A DNA stretch of 21,025 nucleotides. Source: Planctomycetota bacterium (lineage in GTDB: Bacteria > Planctomycetota > PUPC01 > DSUN01). Below the pieces are notes generated by a model. The model made no database searches, was not told where the DNA came from, and worked only from the letters and a program-made list of their open reading frames with translations. The stretch is from assembly GCA_016872875.1 (NCBI GenBank), contig VGYW01000104.1, positions 1 to 21,025 on the forward strand. The letters are read 5' to 3'. Within the stretch, counting starts at the first letter, position 1. Every line of letters begins with the position of its first letter. The translations under genes and the position numbers were made by a program. Positions 7,113 through 15,115 of this stretch are shown in pieces.

Positions 7113-7477
7113 GTGCCTCCTCGGCCCTCGTGCGCCTGCTGAACACCAGCAACGCGGGGCTGAACGATTTCGCGGCCCACACCTTCCGCGTCGAGCTGCT
7201 CGACGCCGACCGCAAGCAGTTGGCGGGCAAGGACGGGGCGTTCGGCAAGGTCTTCGACCGCCCCTTCCAGCACGCCTTCTTTGCGCCCAAGTGGTTCAGC
7301 CGCTACACCCCCTCCTTCGCGGGCATGCTGGAGCCTGGCCTCACGGTGCCCTTCGGCGATGGGTGGAAAGCGGTTGCCTTCGAGGGCGTCAAAGGCGTCA
7401 GATTCGTCCGCGTCGCCATCACCAAGTTCTGGGGCATCGGCGGCGGGCTCAACGAGGTCCAGGTCTTCGGGAAGTAG
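7113..7477 (+). pseudogene. Truncated copy of the heparinase-like gene's C-terminal discoidin-like domain
   Basis: From about 7129 the frame reads VRLLNTSNAGLNDFAAHTFR onward to FWGIGGGLNEVQVFGK and matches the last 115 residues of the 2414-5950 product. I counted roughly 25 base differences over about 345 bp by eye, near 93% identity, many at third positions. Everything upstream of the domain is missing. A GTG at 7076 could open a 133-aa ORF, but the first 17 codons are unrelated and no ribosome site is evident. It ends 13 bp before the Asp-box propeller gene. This is either the remnant of a paralogue whose first 90% was deleted with insertion of the regulator island, or a partial duplication. 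It is unlikely to be functional alone, lacking a signal peptide. Confidence 0.8.
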
Positions 7478-7490
7478 AAGGGAGCCGATC

Positions 7491-9677
7491 ATGTGCTTGC
7501 GTTCCCTTGCTGTCCGATCAGTCCGATCAGTCCGATCAGTCCGATCAGTCCGATCAGTCGGATCGGTCGGATCGCTCCTGCTGTCTCTCGCGGCCTTATC
7601 TGTCGCCGCGGTGGCCGCCGAGCAACCGTGGCTGGTGATAGGCATCGGCGGGGGCGGGGGGATGTTCACCCCGGCCGCCTCGCCCCACGACCCCGGCCTC
7701 ATGCTGATGTCGTGCGACATGAGCGGCAGCTACCGCTCGACCGACGGCGGCAAGCACTGGGAGATGATCCACTGGAGCCAGCTCCACTCCTCCCTCAACT
7801 GCCGCCCGCTCTTCACGCCCGACGCCATCTACTGGGTCTGCGGCCCCGAGCTGCGCGTCAGCCGCGATAAGGCGAAGACGTGGAAGCCGGTCATCGAGGG
7901 TAAGGCGCCCTGGACCGGGGCGCCAACCCGCCTTGCCGCCTCGAAGTCCTCGGTCTTCGTCGGCACCGAGGCCGGCCTCTGGCGCTCGGCCGACGGCGGC
8001 AAGACCTGGGCCGAATGCGCCAAGGGCAAATGCTACGCGATCCTGGCTCTTGGCAAGAAGGTGTATGCCTCGGTTGACCTCAAGTATCTCGTCAGCGCCG
8101 ACGATGGGGCGACGTGGGACGAGGTGAAGGTCCCGCTCTTCGACGGCCACGGCTTCCAGGCCCTCGCCGGCGGCGGCTCGCGCCTTTTCGGCGTTGTCTT
8201 CAAGGTGGGCATCCTCAAGTCCGACGATGAGGGGAAGACCTGGACGCTGGCCGACCAGTTCCGCGACTGCAATGACATTTTCATGGCCGCCAACCAGACG
8301 GAGGTCGCCTATGCCGTGCAGGAGGGCAGGCGGGGCGAGCAGGGAGTCTGGCGCACGCGCGACGGCGGCAAGACGTGGGAGAACTGCTTCCGCATGACCG
8401 GCCCGAAGGCCAACGTCGAGCGGTCGTGGGTCCAGACCGAGATTCACTGGGGCTACTACATCACGCCGCTGGGCTTCGGCATCAACCCCGCCGACCCCAA
8501 GGTGGCAATGGTCACGACCCAGGGCGACCTCTATGTCTCGCGCGATGGCGGCGAGAGCTGGCAGCAGGCGATGAACACGCCCGCCGGCAAGCAGCCCGAC
8601 GACGGGCGGCCACGCTTTGCCTCCAACGGCCTGGAGGTCACAAGCTGCTGGGAGTATCTCTTCGACCCCTTCGAGCGGAGCCGCCGCTACATCGCCTACA
8701 CCGACATCGGCTTCGCCCGCTCGCTCGAGGCCGACAAGACCTGGAGCTGGGCCGCCAAGGGCTGCCCCTGGTCCAACACCTTCTACAAGGTCGTCTTCGA
8801 CCCCGCCGTGAAGGGCAAGCTCTACGCCGCCACGAGCAACCGCCACGACATCCCGCACTGGACGCACACCGACGGCAACCGGCCCAACCACGCGGGCGGC
8901 GTGTGCGTGAGCGAGGATGGAGCGCGCACCTGGCGCGTCCTCGGCACAGGCCAGCCAAAGCTCCCCTGCACCTGCATCTGCCTCGACCCGAAGACGAAGC
9001 AGGCGCCGCTCACCTTCTACGCCACCTTCTACGAGGGGGGAGTCTACAAGTCCACCGACACCGGCCAGACCTGGGCCAAGAAGTCCGAGGGCCTCGGCAA
9101 CCCCGGCAACCTCCACGCCTACATGGTCAAGGTGCATCCAAAGACGGGCGATGTCTACTGCTCGATCACTGCCCATCGCCTTGGCGCCCGCGACTTCCCC
9201 GTGCCAGGCGGCCTCTGGAGGTCCACCGATGGCGGCGAGAGCTGGAGCGAGCTCACGAAGACGCTCGGCCTCAAGTGGCCTGGCGGCTTCGCCCTCCACC
9301 CAGACGACCCCAACACCATCTACCTCACCGCGGGCACCGTGCCTGGCGGCCCCCAGGGCGGCGTCTACAAGACGACCGATGGCGGCAAGACCTGGGCGCG
9401 GGCAATCGGCGACGCCGATTTCGCCAAGAGCGCCCCGCCGGGCTACGTCCACTGCTTCTTCGTCAACCTCCATCCCGACAAGCCCGATTGGGTCTACGCC
9501 GGCACCGTCGCCCACGGCCTCTGGCTGAGCCAGGACGCAGGGAAGACCTGGCGGCGCTTCGACGCCATCCCCTTCCGCGCCTGCCAGAACGTCGCCTTCG
9601 ACCCCGAAGACCGCTCCGTCATGTACGTCACTACCTTCGGCGGCGGGGTGTGGAAGGGGCCCGTCACGCCGGAGTGA
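7491..9677 (+). CDS. Secreted BNR/Asp-box beta-propeller protein (sialidase/VPS10/GH74-like)
   Basis: A 728-residue protein beginning at ATG 7491, with GGGAG 6-10 nt upstream. The signal peptide is unusual: its n-region is MCLRSLAV followed by Arg-Ser-Val triplets from a 9-bp tandem repeat, then LLLSLAALSVAAVAA with cleavage likely after AVAA. The mature part has about eleven Asp-box motifs of S/T-x-D-x-G-x-T/S-W type, including STDGGKHW, SADGGKTW, SDDEGKTW, TRDGGKTW, SRDGGESW, STDTGQTW, STDGGESW, TTDGGKTW and SQDAGKTW. They are spread over its length, implying one or two seven-bladed propellers. Asp-boxes stabilise the fold in sialidases, GH74 xyloglucanases, photosystem assembly factors and VPS10 proteins; they do not define activity. 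Its position after heparinase-like sequence hints at a glycan role, which is inference. Confidence 0.78.
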   Translation: MCLRSLAVRSVRSVRSVRSVRSVGSVGSLLLSLAALSVAAVAAEQPWLVIGIGGGGGMFTPAASPHDPGLMLMSCDMSGSYRSTDGGKHWEMIHWSQLHSSLNCRPLFTPDAIYWVCGPELRVSRDKAKTWKPVIEGKAPWTGAPTRLAASKSSVFVGTEAGLWRSADGGKTWAECAKGKCYAILALGKKVYASVDLKYLVSADDGATWDEVKVPLFDGHGFQALAGGGSRLFGVVFKVGILKSDDEGKTWTLADQFRDCNDIFMAANQTEVAYAVQEGRRGEQGVWRTRDGGKTWENCFRMTGPKANVERSWVQTEIHWGYYITPLGFGINPADPKVAMVTTQGDLYVSRDGGESWQQAMNTPAGKQPDDGRPRFASNGLEVTSCWEYLFDPFERSRRYIAYTDIGFARSLEADKTWSWAAKGCPWSNTFYKVVFDPAVKGKLYAATSNRHDIPHWTHTDGNRPNHAGGVCVSEDGARTWRVLGTGQPKLPCTCICLDPKTKQAPLTFYATFYEGGVYKSTDTGQTWAKKSEGLGNPGNLHAYMVKVHPKTGDVYCSITAHRLGARDFPVPGGLWRSTDGGESWSELTKTLGLKWPGGFALHPDDPNTIYLTAGTVPGGPQGGVYKTTDGGKTWARAIGDADFAKSAPPGYVHCFFVNLHPDKPDWVYAGTVAHGLWLSQDAGKTWRRFDAIPFRACQNVAFDPEDRSVMYVTTFGGGVWKGPVTPE
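7513..7575. repeat. 9-bp tandem repeat within the signal-peptide coding sequence
   Basis: Five exact copies of TCCGATCAG (7513-7557) are followed by two variants (TCGGATCGG, TCGGATCGC). The unit is a multiple of three, so copy-number change would add or remove Arg-Ser-Val triplets from the positively charged n-region without a frameshift. Confidence 0.9.
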
Positions 9678-10068
9678 GGGGGCGCCCGGCTCCGAGCGCG
9701 GCCCGACGCCTGCCGCGGTTCAGACGTAGCCAGGGTCGCCGTTCCGCTCCGCTGCCATCCAAAGCGGCATCTGCGATGCCGCACTCCACATTCCTTGGTG
9801 ATCTGGGCGTGGGGCGCTATGGAGTGCGGCGACGCGTCGACGCTCTGGTTCCCAGCGAAGCGAGCGAACAGAGGAAGGCCCCGTGACACAGCCTGCCTAC
9901 TTGCAGGCTGCCGTCGGGCGCGATAGCGCGAGCTCGCGTCTTACGTCTGAATCGTAGCGGCGCCTGATACTCAGGTGGGCAGTGGCTCCTCGCTCCGTGA
10001 AGTTGGATCGGCCGGTGGCTTGAGAAACACCGCCAGTTGGGCCTCAAACTCCCGCAGGGTGCTCCAGC
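9678..10068. other. Non-coding stretch with nested inverted repeats
   Basis: No credible gene. Inverted pairs seen: TTCAGACGTA (9719-9728) with TACGTCTGAA (9942-9951); CCGCACTCCA (9779-9788) with TGGAGTGCGG (9820-9829); CAGCCTGC (9889-9896) with GCAGGCTG (9903-9910). Additional partial symmetry (GCCGC) flanks the outer pair. This could be a roughly 230-bp MITE-like element or a structured RNA. Confidence 0.45.
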
Positions 10069-10350
10069 CTATCCCACACGCCGCAGCTCCCCCTCTTCCT
10101 TCAGGTATCGCGTGAAGGGGTTGTCTTCGTCGAGGTCCACGAGGTCTAGGGCGCGGTCAAGGAGGTCCGCTGCCCCGCCCATCGCCTCGAAGAAGCGCTC
10201 CGGCGGCAGGCCAGTCACCGCAAGGTCAATGTCGCCCCCCTCGCGCGGCACCCCCTTCGCCGCGGAACCGAACACGTATACCTCCCGTGCCCCCGCCTCT
10301 CGCAGCCTTGCCGCTGCCCGTTCGATCTGGACAGCGAATGCGTCGCTCAT
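10069..10350 (-). CDS. MNT-type minimal nucleotidyltransferase (putative antitoxin of MNT-HEPN type)
   Basis: A 93-residue protein with the minimal nucleotidyltransferase core: VYVFGSAAKGVPREGGDIDL (GS motif then D-x-D), found in MNT/MntA proteins. In characterised MNT-HEPN (MntA-HepT) systems the nucleotidyltransferase AMPylates and silences a HEPN ribonuclease encoded next to it. The ATG at 10350 is preceded by CGGAG 9 nt upstream. No HEPN partner is visible: upstream (10351 onward) is non-coding. Downstream a short frame after the stop reads WSTLREFEAQLAVFLKPPAD, then ends at a TGA; it has no start codon and might be the debris of a partner. The gene is therefore an orphan or half of a broken module. 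The third catalytic Asp is plausibly in the DLVDLDED segment. Confidence 0.75.
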   Translation of the reverse strand: MSDAFAVQIERAAARLREAGAREVYVFGSAAKGVPREGGDIDLAVTGLPPERFFEAMGGAADLLDRALDLVDLDEDNPFTRYLKEEGELRRVG

Positions 10351-10573
10351 CGGGCAATCTCCGAACCGTTGCTAAGCTGCACCAGTGCATTCTGCCGGAA
10401 ACTCCGGCGGCGTCAACTGGGGCAAGCTCAGGGGGTGCAATAGCGGGTCTGCGCGCGAGTGGCACCCTGGTTGACCCACCGGGGCCCACTTGCTTAGAGC
10501 CGACCCACGGTGCCAACTTCTGTCACTGCACCAGTGAACCGAAGGCCCGCCTTGGGGTGAATTGGCCCGGCGA

Positions 10574-10603
10574 TGATCAAACATTCTATAGAATGTTTGA
10601 TCA
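10574..10603. repeat. Palindrome array, site 1
   Basis: Perfect 30-bp palindrome. Each half is TGATCAAACATTCTA or its complement. After a 3-nt bulge on the left it extends with GGCCCGG (10564-10570) against CCGGGCC (10604-10610). Confidence 0.9.
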
Positions 10604-10662
10604 CCGGGCCCGGCACCACACAGCCATGCATCGCCAGACACGGGGCGAGTTCGTGCGTGTGA

Positions 10663-10692
10663 TGTTCAAACATTCTACAGAATGATTGAACA
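10663..10692. repeat. Palindrome array, site 2
   Basis: Imperfect 30-bp palindrome starting TGTTCAAACATTCTA and ending with GATTGAACA. The centre CTACAG and one arm position deviate. Its centre is 89 bp from that of site 1. Confidence 0.85.
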
Positions 10693-10753
10693 GTGGCCCC
10701 AACCTCGAGGTGGCACGCCAGGTCTCCTGTGGCAGTAGGACGGGGGCGGGCAC

Positions 10754-10781
10754 GTTGAGACATTCTATAGAATGTTTCAAC
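10754..10781. repeat. Palindrome array, site 3
   Basis: 28-bp palindrome starting GTTGAGACATTCTA. Compared with the other sites, a C-G arm pair is swapped to G-C (complementarity kept) and one pair becomes G-T. Its centre is 90 bp from that of site 2. Confidence 0.85.
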
Positions 10782-10845
10782 ATCACATCCAACCGCGGCC
10801 AGCCACGAGAGCCGCTCTTTAGCGGTGGGATGCTAGTGGTGGTGG

Positions 10846-10869
10846 TCAAACATTCTATAGAATGTTTGA
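10846..10869. repeat. Palindrome array, site 4
   Basis: Perfect 24-bp palindrome with half-site TCAAACATTCTA. Its centre is 90 bp from that of site 3. No further copy is found at the next expected position. Confidence 0.88.
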
Positions 10870-11129
10870 GTATCCCTCGACACCATGAGCAGGCACGGTC
10901 GCCCAGCTACGGCCGGCGCCGCGTGGAGGCGGCCAATCGTGGCCGTCGCGAGGCGAGCTCGGCGAGGGCGAGCTGCGCTGCGTGAATCCGTTACTGCGCC
11001 CAAGCCCAGAGGGGTGAGCGCGCTGTTTGCCGGGCTTTTCGGGGTTTTGTAAACTCTCTTGTGCGCAGTGGTGCTGGGGGAAGCAGAGGAATCGGGCAAC
11101 CCATGGTCCTGGCGATTGGATGCGACGCG

Positions 11130-13613
11130 ATGAAGCGCAGACGAGGGTTAGCCCTCTGGTGCCTTGTGTCGGCATGCGTCGCCCCCACAGTTGCTCCGGC
11201 GGGGCAGATGGCGCCCCCGCCGATTCCGCAGGACAGGTTCCAGGCCTTGGTGTCGGGGCCGATGCGGGGCGCGGGGGAGATCGTGTTCGCGGTGCGGCAG
11301 CCGGGAAAGGATGGCCACTGGTACGCCAACTTCGGCTATCGCTGCGAGGACGAGGCGGCATACGTCTACGGCGCAATGGGGCGGCTGTGCAAGGCCAATC
11401 TCCTCACCGGCGAGGTGACGACGCTGCTTGAGGACACCGAGGGCGCCGTCCGCGACCCGCAGGTGCACTACGACGCCGAGCGGATCATCTTCTCGTACCG
11501 CAAGGGCGGCGAGAGGTGCTACCACCTCTACGAGGTCCGTGCCGACGGCTCGGGCCTCAGGCAGCTCACCGGCGGCCCCTACGACGACATCGAGCCGACC
11601 TATCTCCCCGACGGCGGCATCATGTTCTGCTCCAGCCGCGCCAACCGCTGGGTGAACTGCTGGGACACGCCCGTGGCCACGCTCTACCGCTGCGACGGGG
11701 ACGGGCGGAACATCCGCCGCCTCTCCGCCAACATCGAGCACGACAACACGCCCTGGCCACTGCCCGACGGCCGCATCCTCCACACCCGCTGGGAATACGT
11801 TGACCGCAACCAGCTCTGGTATCATCATCTCTGGGCGACAAGCCCCGACGGGACGATGCAGACGGTCTACTACGGAAACCTGCTCCCGGGCGGCGTGTTC
11901 ATAGACGCCAAGCCGATTGCGGGCACCAGCAAGGTCGCCCTGATCGACTCCCCCGGCCACGGGGTGATCGAGCATCGGGGCACGGCCGCGACGCTCAGCC
12001 CGGCCTTCGGCCCCGACTGCCGCGAGGCGTTGAGAGCGCTCCCAAATGGCGCGAACTGCCGCGACCCGTATCCCCTTGCGGAGGACTGCATCCTCGCGGC
12101 CCAGGGCACGCGCGTAGTGCTGCTCGATGGGAAGGGAGGCGTCTGGACGCTCTTCGAGCTGCCGAAGCCCCTGGCCGAGAAGGGCGCGGAACTGCACGAG
12201 CCGCGCCCGCTCCTGCGCCGCACGCGGGAGCACATCCTCCCGCCGAGAACGAGCAACGACAGGAGCACGGGAACCGTGCTCCTCGTGAACGCCTATCTTG
12301 GCCGCAACATGGACGGCGTGAAGCCAGGCGCCATCCGCAAGCTCCTTATCCTCGAGCCGCTGGCCAAGCCGGTCAACTTCCTGGGCCTGTTCAATGGCTG
12401 GACGGAGCCGATCACGTTTGGCGGCTCATTCACGCTCGAGCGGGTGCTCGGGACCGTGCCGGTGGAGCCGGACGGCTCGGCGCTCTTCGAGGTCCCCGCT
12501 GGGATCCCCCTATTCGTCGTCGCCTGGGACGAGGCCAACAACTCCGTGAAGCGGATGCAGAGCTTCTTCACGCTGATGCCGGGCGAAACGCTCAGTTGCG
12601 TGGGCTGCCACGAGAGCCGCGCGGCCACCCCGCCCGCTGGCGCGCCCCTTGCGATGGCCCTCCGCTCCGCACCCGCCAGAATCGAGGGCTTCGACGGGCT
12701 GCCCGAGGTCTTCGACTTCCCGCGCGACATCCAGCCGCTCCTCGACCGCCACTGCGTCCGCTGCCACAGCAGCCAGAAACGCGACGGCAAGGTGGTGCTG
12801 GAAGGGGAGAGGAGCGAGACTTTCTCAATCTCTTACGCCGCGCTGACGCTTGCGGGGCAGATTTCCGACGGGCGCAACCGCGAAGGCAACAAGCGGCCCT
12901 ACTCCATCGGCTCCTCCGCCAGCCCACTGCTCAAGAAGGTGAAGGGCGAGCACTACGACGTGAAGGTTTCGCCGCGCGAGGAGCTCACGCTGCGGCTCTG
13001 GATAGAGTGTGGCGCCCCTTACCCCGGCACCTACGCCGCGCTCTGGACAGGCTCGATTGACCTCAAGCAGCGTCCCTGGGACGGGATCGCCGTCTGGCAG
13101 CCGTTCGCCCCTGCGGCCGCGGCCATCGGGAAGCGCTGCCTCGCCTGTCACAGCGAGAAGGCCGAGGGCAACATGCAGCTCCCCATGTCGCCCACCCACT
13201 GGGGGCTGATCGCCGGAACCTACGCACAATCGGAGGAGAAGGAACGGAAGAGGTGCATCTCGGCTCACCTGGCCTACAACCTCACGCGGCCCGAGAGGTC
13301 CGTCATGCTCCTGGCCGCTCTTGCCGCCTCGGCCGGCGGCTACGCCGGCGCGGAGAAGGGCCAGCACCCGGTCGTGTTCAAGGACGCCTCCGACCCCGAC
13401 TACCAGGTGATCCTGGCGGGCATCCGCACCGCACAGAAGGCGCTTGAGGCCAACAAACGCTTCGACATGCCCGGCTTCAGGCCGAACCGCCAATACGTCC
13501 GCGAGATGCAGCGGTTCGGCATCCTGCCCCAGACCCTCGACCCAGCAAGAGACCCCGTGGACCCGTATGAGGCGGACAGGAAGTACTGGGCATCGTTCCG
13601 CGAAAGGAGATGA
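11130..13613 (+). CDS. HzsA-like multihaem c-type cytochrome with PD40 beta-propeller
   Basis: An 827-residue exported protein. From ATG 11130 the signal peptide is MKRRRGLALWCLVSACVAP; an in-frame ATG at 11103 has a somewhat better placed purine stretch but would put nine residues before the basic n-region. PD40/TolB-type propeller repeats follow: VRADGSGLRQLTGGPYDDIE then PTYLPDGGIMFCSSR, and DGDGRNIRRLSANIEHDNTP then WPLPDGRILHTR. The C-terminal half has three haem c sites: CVGCH (residues 490-494), CVRCH (542-546) and CLACH (670-674). This propeller-plus-haem layout matches the hydrazine-synthase alpha-subunit-like family, widespread in non-anammox planctomycetes and verrucomicrobia, where the function is unknown. 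No HzsB/HzsC-like gene is present, so hydrazine synthesis should not be inferred. It abuts the FAD oxidoreductase gene, suggesting periplasmic redox partnership. Confidence 0.8.
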   Translation: MKRRRGLALWCLVSACVAPTVAPAGQMAPPPIPQDRFQALVSGPMRGAGEIVFAVRQPGKDGHWYANFGYRCEDEAAYVYGAMGRLCKANLLTGEVTTLLEDTEGAVRDPQVHYDAERIIFSYRKGGERCYHLYEVRADGSGLRQLTGGPYDDIEPTYLPDGGIMFCSSRANRWVNCWDTPVATLYRCDGDGRNIRRLSANIEHDNTPWPLPDGRILHTRWEYVDRNQLWYHHLWATSPDGTMQTVYYGNLLPGGVFIDAKPIAGTSKVALIDSPGHGVIEHRGTAATLSPAFGPDCREALRALPNGANCRDPYPLAEDCILAAQGTRVVLLDGKGGVWTLFELPKPLAEKGAELHEPRPLLRRTREHILPPRTSNDRSTGTVLLVNAYLGRNMDGVKPGAIRKLLILEPLAKPVNFLGLFNGWTEPITFGGSFTLERVLGTVPVEPDGSALFEVPAGIPLFVVAWDEANNSVKRMQSFFTLMPGETLSCVGCHESRAATPPAGAPLAMALRSAPARIEGFDGLPEVFDFPRDIQPLLDRHCVRCHSSQKRDGKVVLEGERSETFSISYAALTLAGQISDGRNREGNKRPYSIGSSASPLLKKVKGEHYDVKVSPREELTLRLWIECGAPYPGTYAALWTGSIDLKQRPWDGIAVWQPFAPAAAAIGKRCLACHSEKAEGNMQLPMSPTHWGLIAGTYAQSEEKERKRCISAHLAYNLTRPERSVMLLAALAASAGGYAGAEKGQHPVVFKDASDPDYQVILAGIRTAQKALEANKRFDMPGFRPNRQYVREMQRFGILPQTLDPARDPVDPYEADRKYWASFRERR

Positions 13614-13615
13614 CA

Positions 13616-14962
13616 TTGGACCGGGAGTTTTCGCGTCGTGGCCTGTTTCGAGTCCTGGGCGGTGCGGGCGTGGCGCTGGGTGTGAGCCAGTTCGGCCTGG
13701 CCGACCCGGCGAGCCGCAAGGATGCCCCGCCCGGCACGAAAGTGACTGGGCCGACGGGCCACGCGGCCAGGCTCATGGACGGCAAGGTGATTCAGCCGCA
13801 GCGCGAGCTGCCGCTGCTGCACGAGACCGACGTGCTGGTTGTGGGCGGCGGCGCGGCGGGCGTCACCGCCGCCATCGCCGCGAAGCGGGCGGGGGCACGC
13901 ACCACACTCGTCGAGCGCTACGGCCACTTCGGCGGACTCTGGACTGGCGGCCTCGTGGTCCTCGTCATCGGCCACTGGGTGCCAGGGCCGAAACAGGTCT
14001 GCCGCGGCATCGGCGAGGAGATGCTCAAGCGACTCGAGAAGCTCGACCGCGGGATCGTCGGCCGCAGGCCAGGCTCCAACCCCACCGTGGACGCCGAGGC
14101 GCTGAAGTACCTGATGGTGGAGATGGTGGTCGAGGCGAAGCTCGACGTCTTCCTCCACTGCTGGGGGGTTGACGCGATCATGGACGGCGCGACGATTCGC
14201 GGCGCCGTCTTCGAGAGCAAGAGCGGCCGGCAAGCCATCCTTGCCAAAGTGGTCGTGGACGCGACGGGCGATGGCGACGTCTTCGCCGTAGCGGGCGCCG
14301 AGCACGAGCGCCGAATCTACCACGCCGGCCTCCCCTACCGAATCGGGAACCTCGATCGGGCCGACAAGGCGAAGGCCTCGGCCAGCGGGCGCAAGCCCAG
14401 GAACACCGGCGACCTCACCCCCATCCCCGGCGTGAACTGGGTGAACATGCAAGGCCCCGATGCGAACGCCCTCGACGTGCGCGACCTCACCCGCCTGGAG
14501 CTCGCCCACCGCCGCCAGGTCTGGAAGCAGGTCAGCGAGCTCCGCGCCACGCCGGGCTACGAACAGGTCTACCTCATGGAGACCGCCCCCCAACTCGGCG
14601 TGCGGATCGGCCGCGTCCTCTCGGGCGTCGCCTCCCTCACGATGCAGGGGGTGAAGGAGGGACGCAAGTTCCCCGACGTTGTGGCCGTGGGCGGCGCCTG
14701 GGCGGGCGACCACCAGGAGTGGCAGATTCCCTACGGCGCCCTGCTGCCGAAGGACGTTGAGAACCTCCTCGCGGCCGGCCGCTGCATCTCCGGCGAGCCG
14801 CTGATGGCCGACCTCATCCGCGTGATCCCCAACTGCTGGATCACCGGCCACGCGGCCGGCTGCGCCGCCGCGCTCGCCGTGGCGGACAAGTGCCGCGTCC
14901 GCGACGTCGAGGTGCCGAAACTCCAGAAGCTCCTCCGCGAGCAGGACGCCTACCTGGGATGA
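13616..14962 (+). CDS. Tat-exported FAD-dependent oxidoreductase
   Basis: A 448-residue flavoprotein of the FAD_oxidored family. The N-terminus has a twin-arginine signal (FSRRGLFRVLGGAGVALGVS). The dinucleotide-binding fold follows near residue 76: VLVVGGGAAGVTAAIAAKRA. DATGDGDVF (about 215) and a C-terminal AGRCISGEPLMADLIRV then CWITGHAAG segment are typical of this family. The start is probably TTG 13616: AAAGGAG (13603-13609) lies 6 nt before it, whereas the ATG at 13610, which overlaps the previous stop as ATGA, touches the ribosome site directly. Near-overlap with the HzsA-like gene implies translational coupling. Tat export means the flavin is inserted before transport and the enzyme works outside the cytoplasm, alongside the haem protein. 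The substrate is unknown. Confidence 0.85.
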   Translation: MDREFSRRGLFRVLGGAGVALGVSQFGLADPASRKDAPPGTKVTGPTGHAARLMDGKVIQPQRELPLLHETDVLVVGGGAAGVTAAIAAKRAGARTTLVERYGHFGGLWTGGLVVLVIGHWVPGPKQVCRGIGEEMLKRLEKLDRGIVGRRPGSNPTVDAEALKYLMVEMVVEAKLDVFLHCWGVDAIMDGATIRGAVFESKSGRQAILAKVVVDATGDGDVFAVAGAEHERRIYHAGLPYRIGNLDRADKAKASASGRKPRNTGDLTPIPGVNWVNMQGPDANALDVRDLTRLELAHRRQVWKQVSELRATPGYEQVYLMETAPQLGVRIGRVLSGVASLTMQGVKEGRKFPDVVAVGGAWAGDHQEWQIPYGALLPKDVENLLAAGRCISGEPLMADLIRVIPNCWITGHAAGCAAALAVADKCRVRDVEVPKLQKLLREQDAYLG

Positions 14963-14990
14963 GCCGCCGAACATCGTTCCAGGGTCTTCA

Positions 14991-15076
14991 ATCGTCCTCG
15001 TCCTCGTTATCGCTCTGTCGCCCCTGAGGCAGAGAGGAATCGAGGACGAAGGACGAGGACGAGGGACGAGGACGAC
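14991..15076. repeat. Hexamer-like GAGGAC repeats in inverted arrangement
   Basis: ATCGTCCTCGTCCTCG at 14991-15006 faces a run of GAGGAC/GAAGGAC/GAGGGAC units at 15041-15076. GGACGAGGACG (15051-15061) is the exact complement of 14993-15003. It lies between two co-directional redox genes and could form an intercistronic hairpin. Confidence 0.7.
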
Positions 15077-15115
15077 AAGCCAAGAAGGGAAAGACCACAT
15101 ACGGAGGCGATGCTG

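Larger units (their letters stand above)
10351..11129. other. Non-coding region holding the palindrome array
   Basis: Nearly 800 bp without a credible gene on either strand. Short frames here merely read through the palindromes on both strands, giving HSIECL-like or QTFYRMF-like peptides. An 11-bp direct repeat CTGCACCAGTG occurs at 10377 and 10526. Beyond the four palindromes (10574-10869) I see no RNA gene, and only a weak promoter-like patch (TTGCCG near 11028) before the HzsA-like gene. Confidence 0.6.

Noticed and set aside
7596..9515. 639-codon minus-strand open frame
   Set aside because: Shadow of the Asp-box propeller gene, whose plus-strand Asp-box motifs are unmistakable.
10574..10869. 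Reading the palindrome array as a CRISPR
   Set aside because: Repeats are full palindromes, vary between copies, spacers are about 60 nt and no cas gene is nearby.
10494..10985. Short ORFs containing HSIECL or QTFYRMF peptides
   Set aside because: These peptides are just translations of the palindromes in various frames on both strands; no ribosome sites or conserved flanks.
11130..13613. Calling the gene hydrazine synthase alpha subunit (hzsA)
   Set aside because: HzsA-like proteins are common in non-anammox bacteria, three haem sites are seen, and no HzsB/HzsC-like gene is in the window.
13400..15100. 566-codon minus-strand open frame
   Set aside because: Antisense of the FAD oxidoreductase, created by high GC3; no domain seen.
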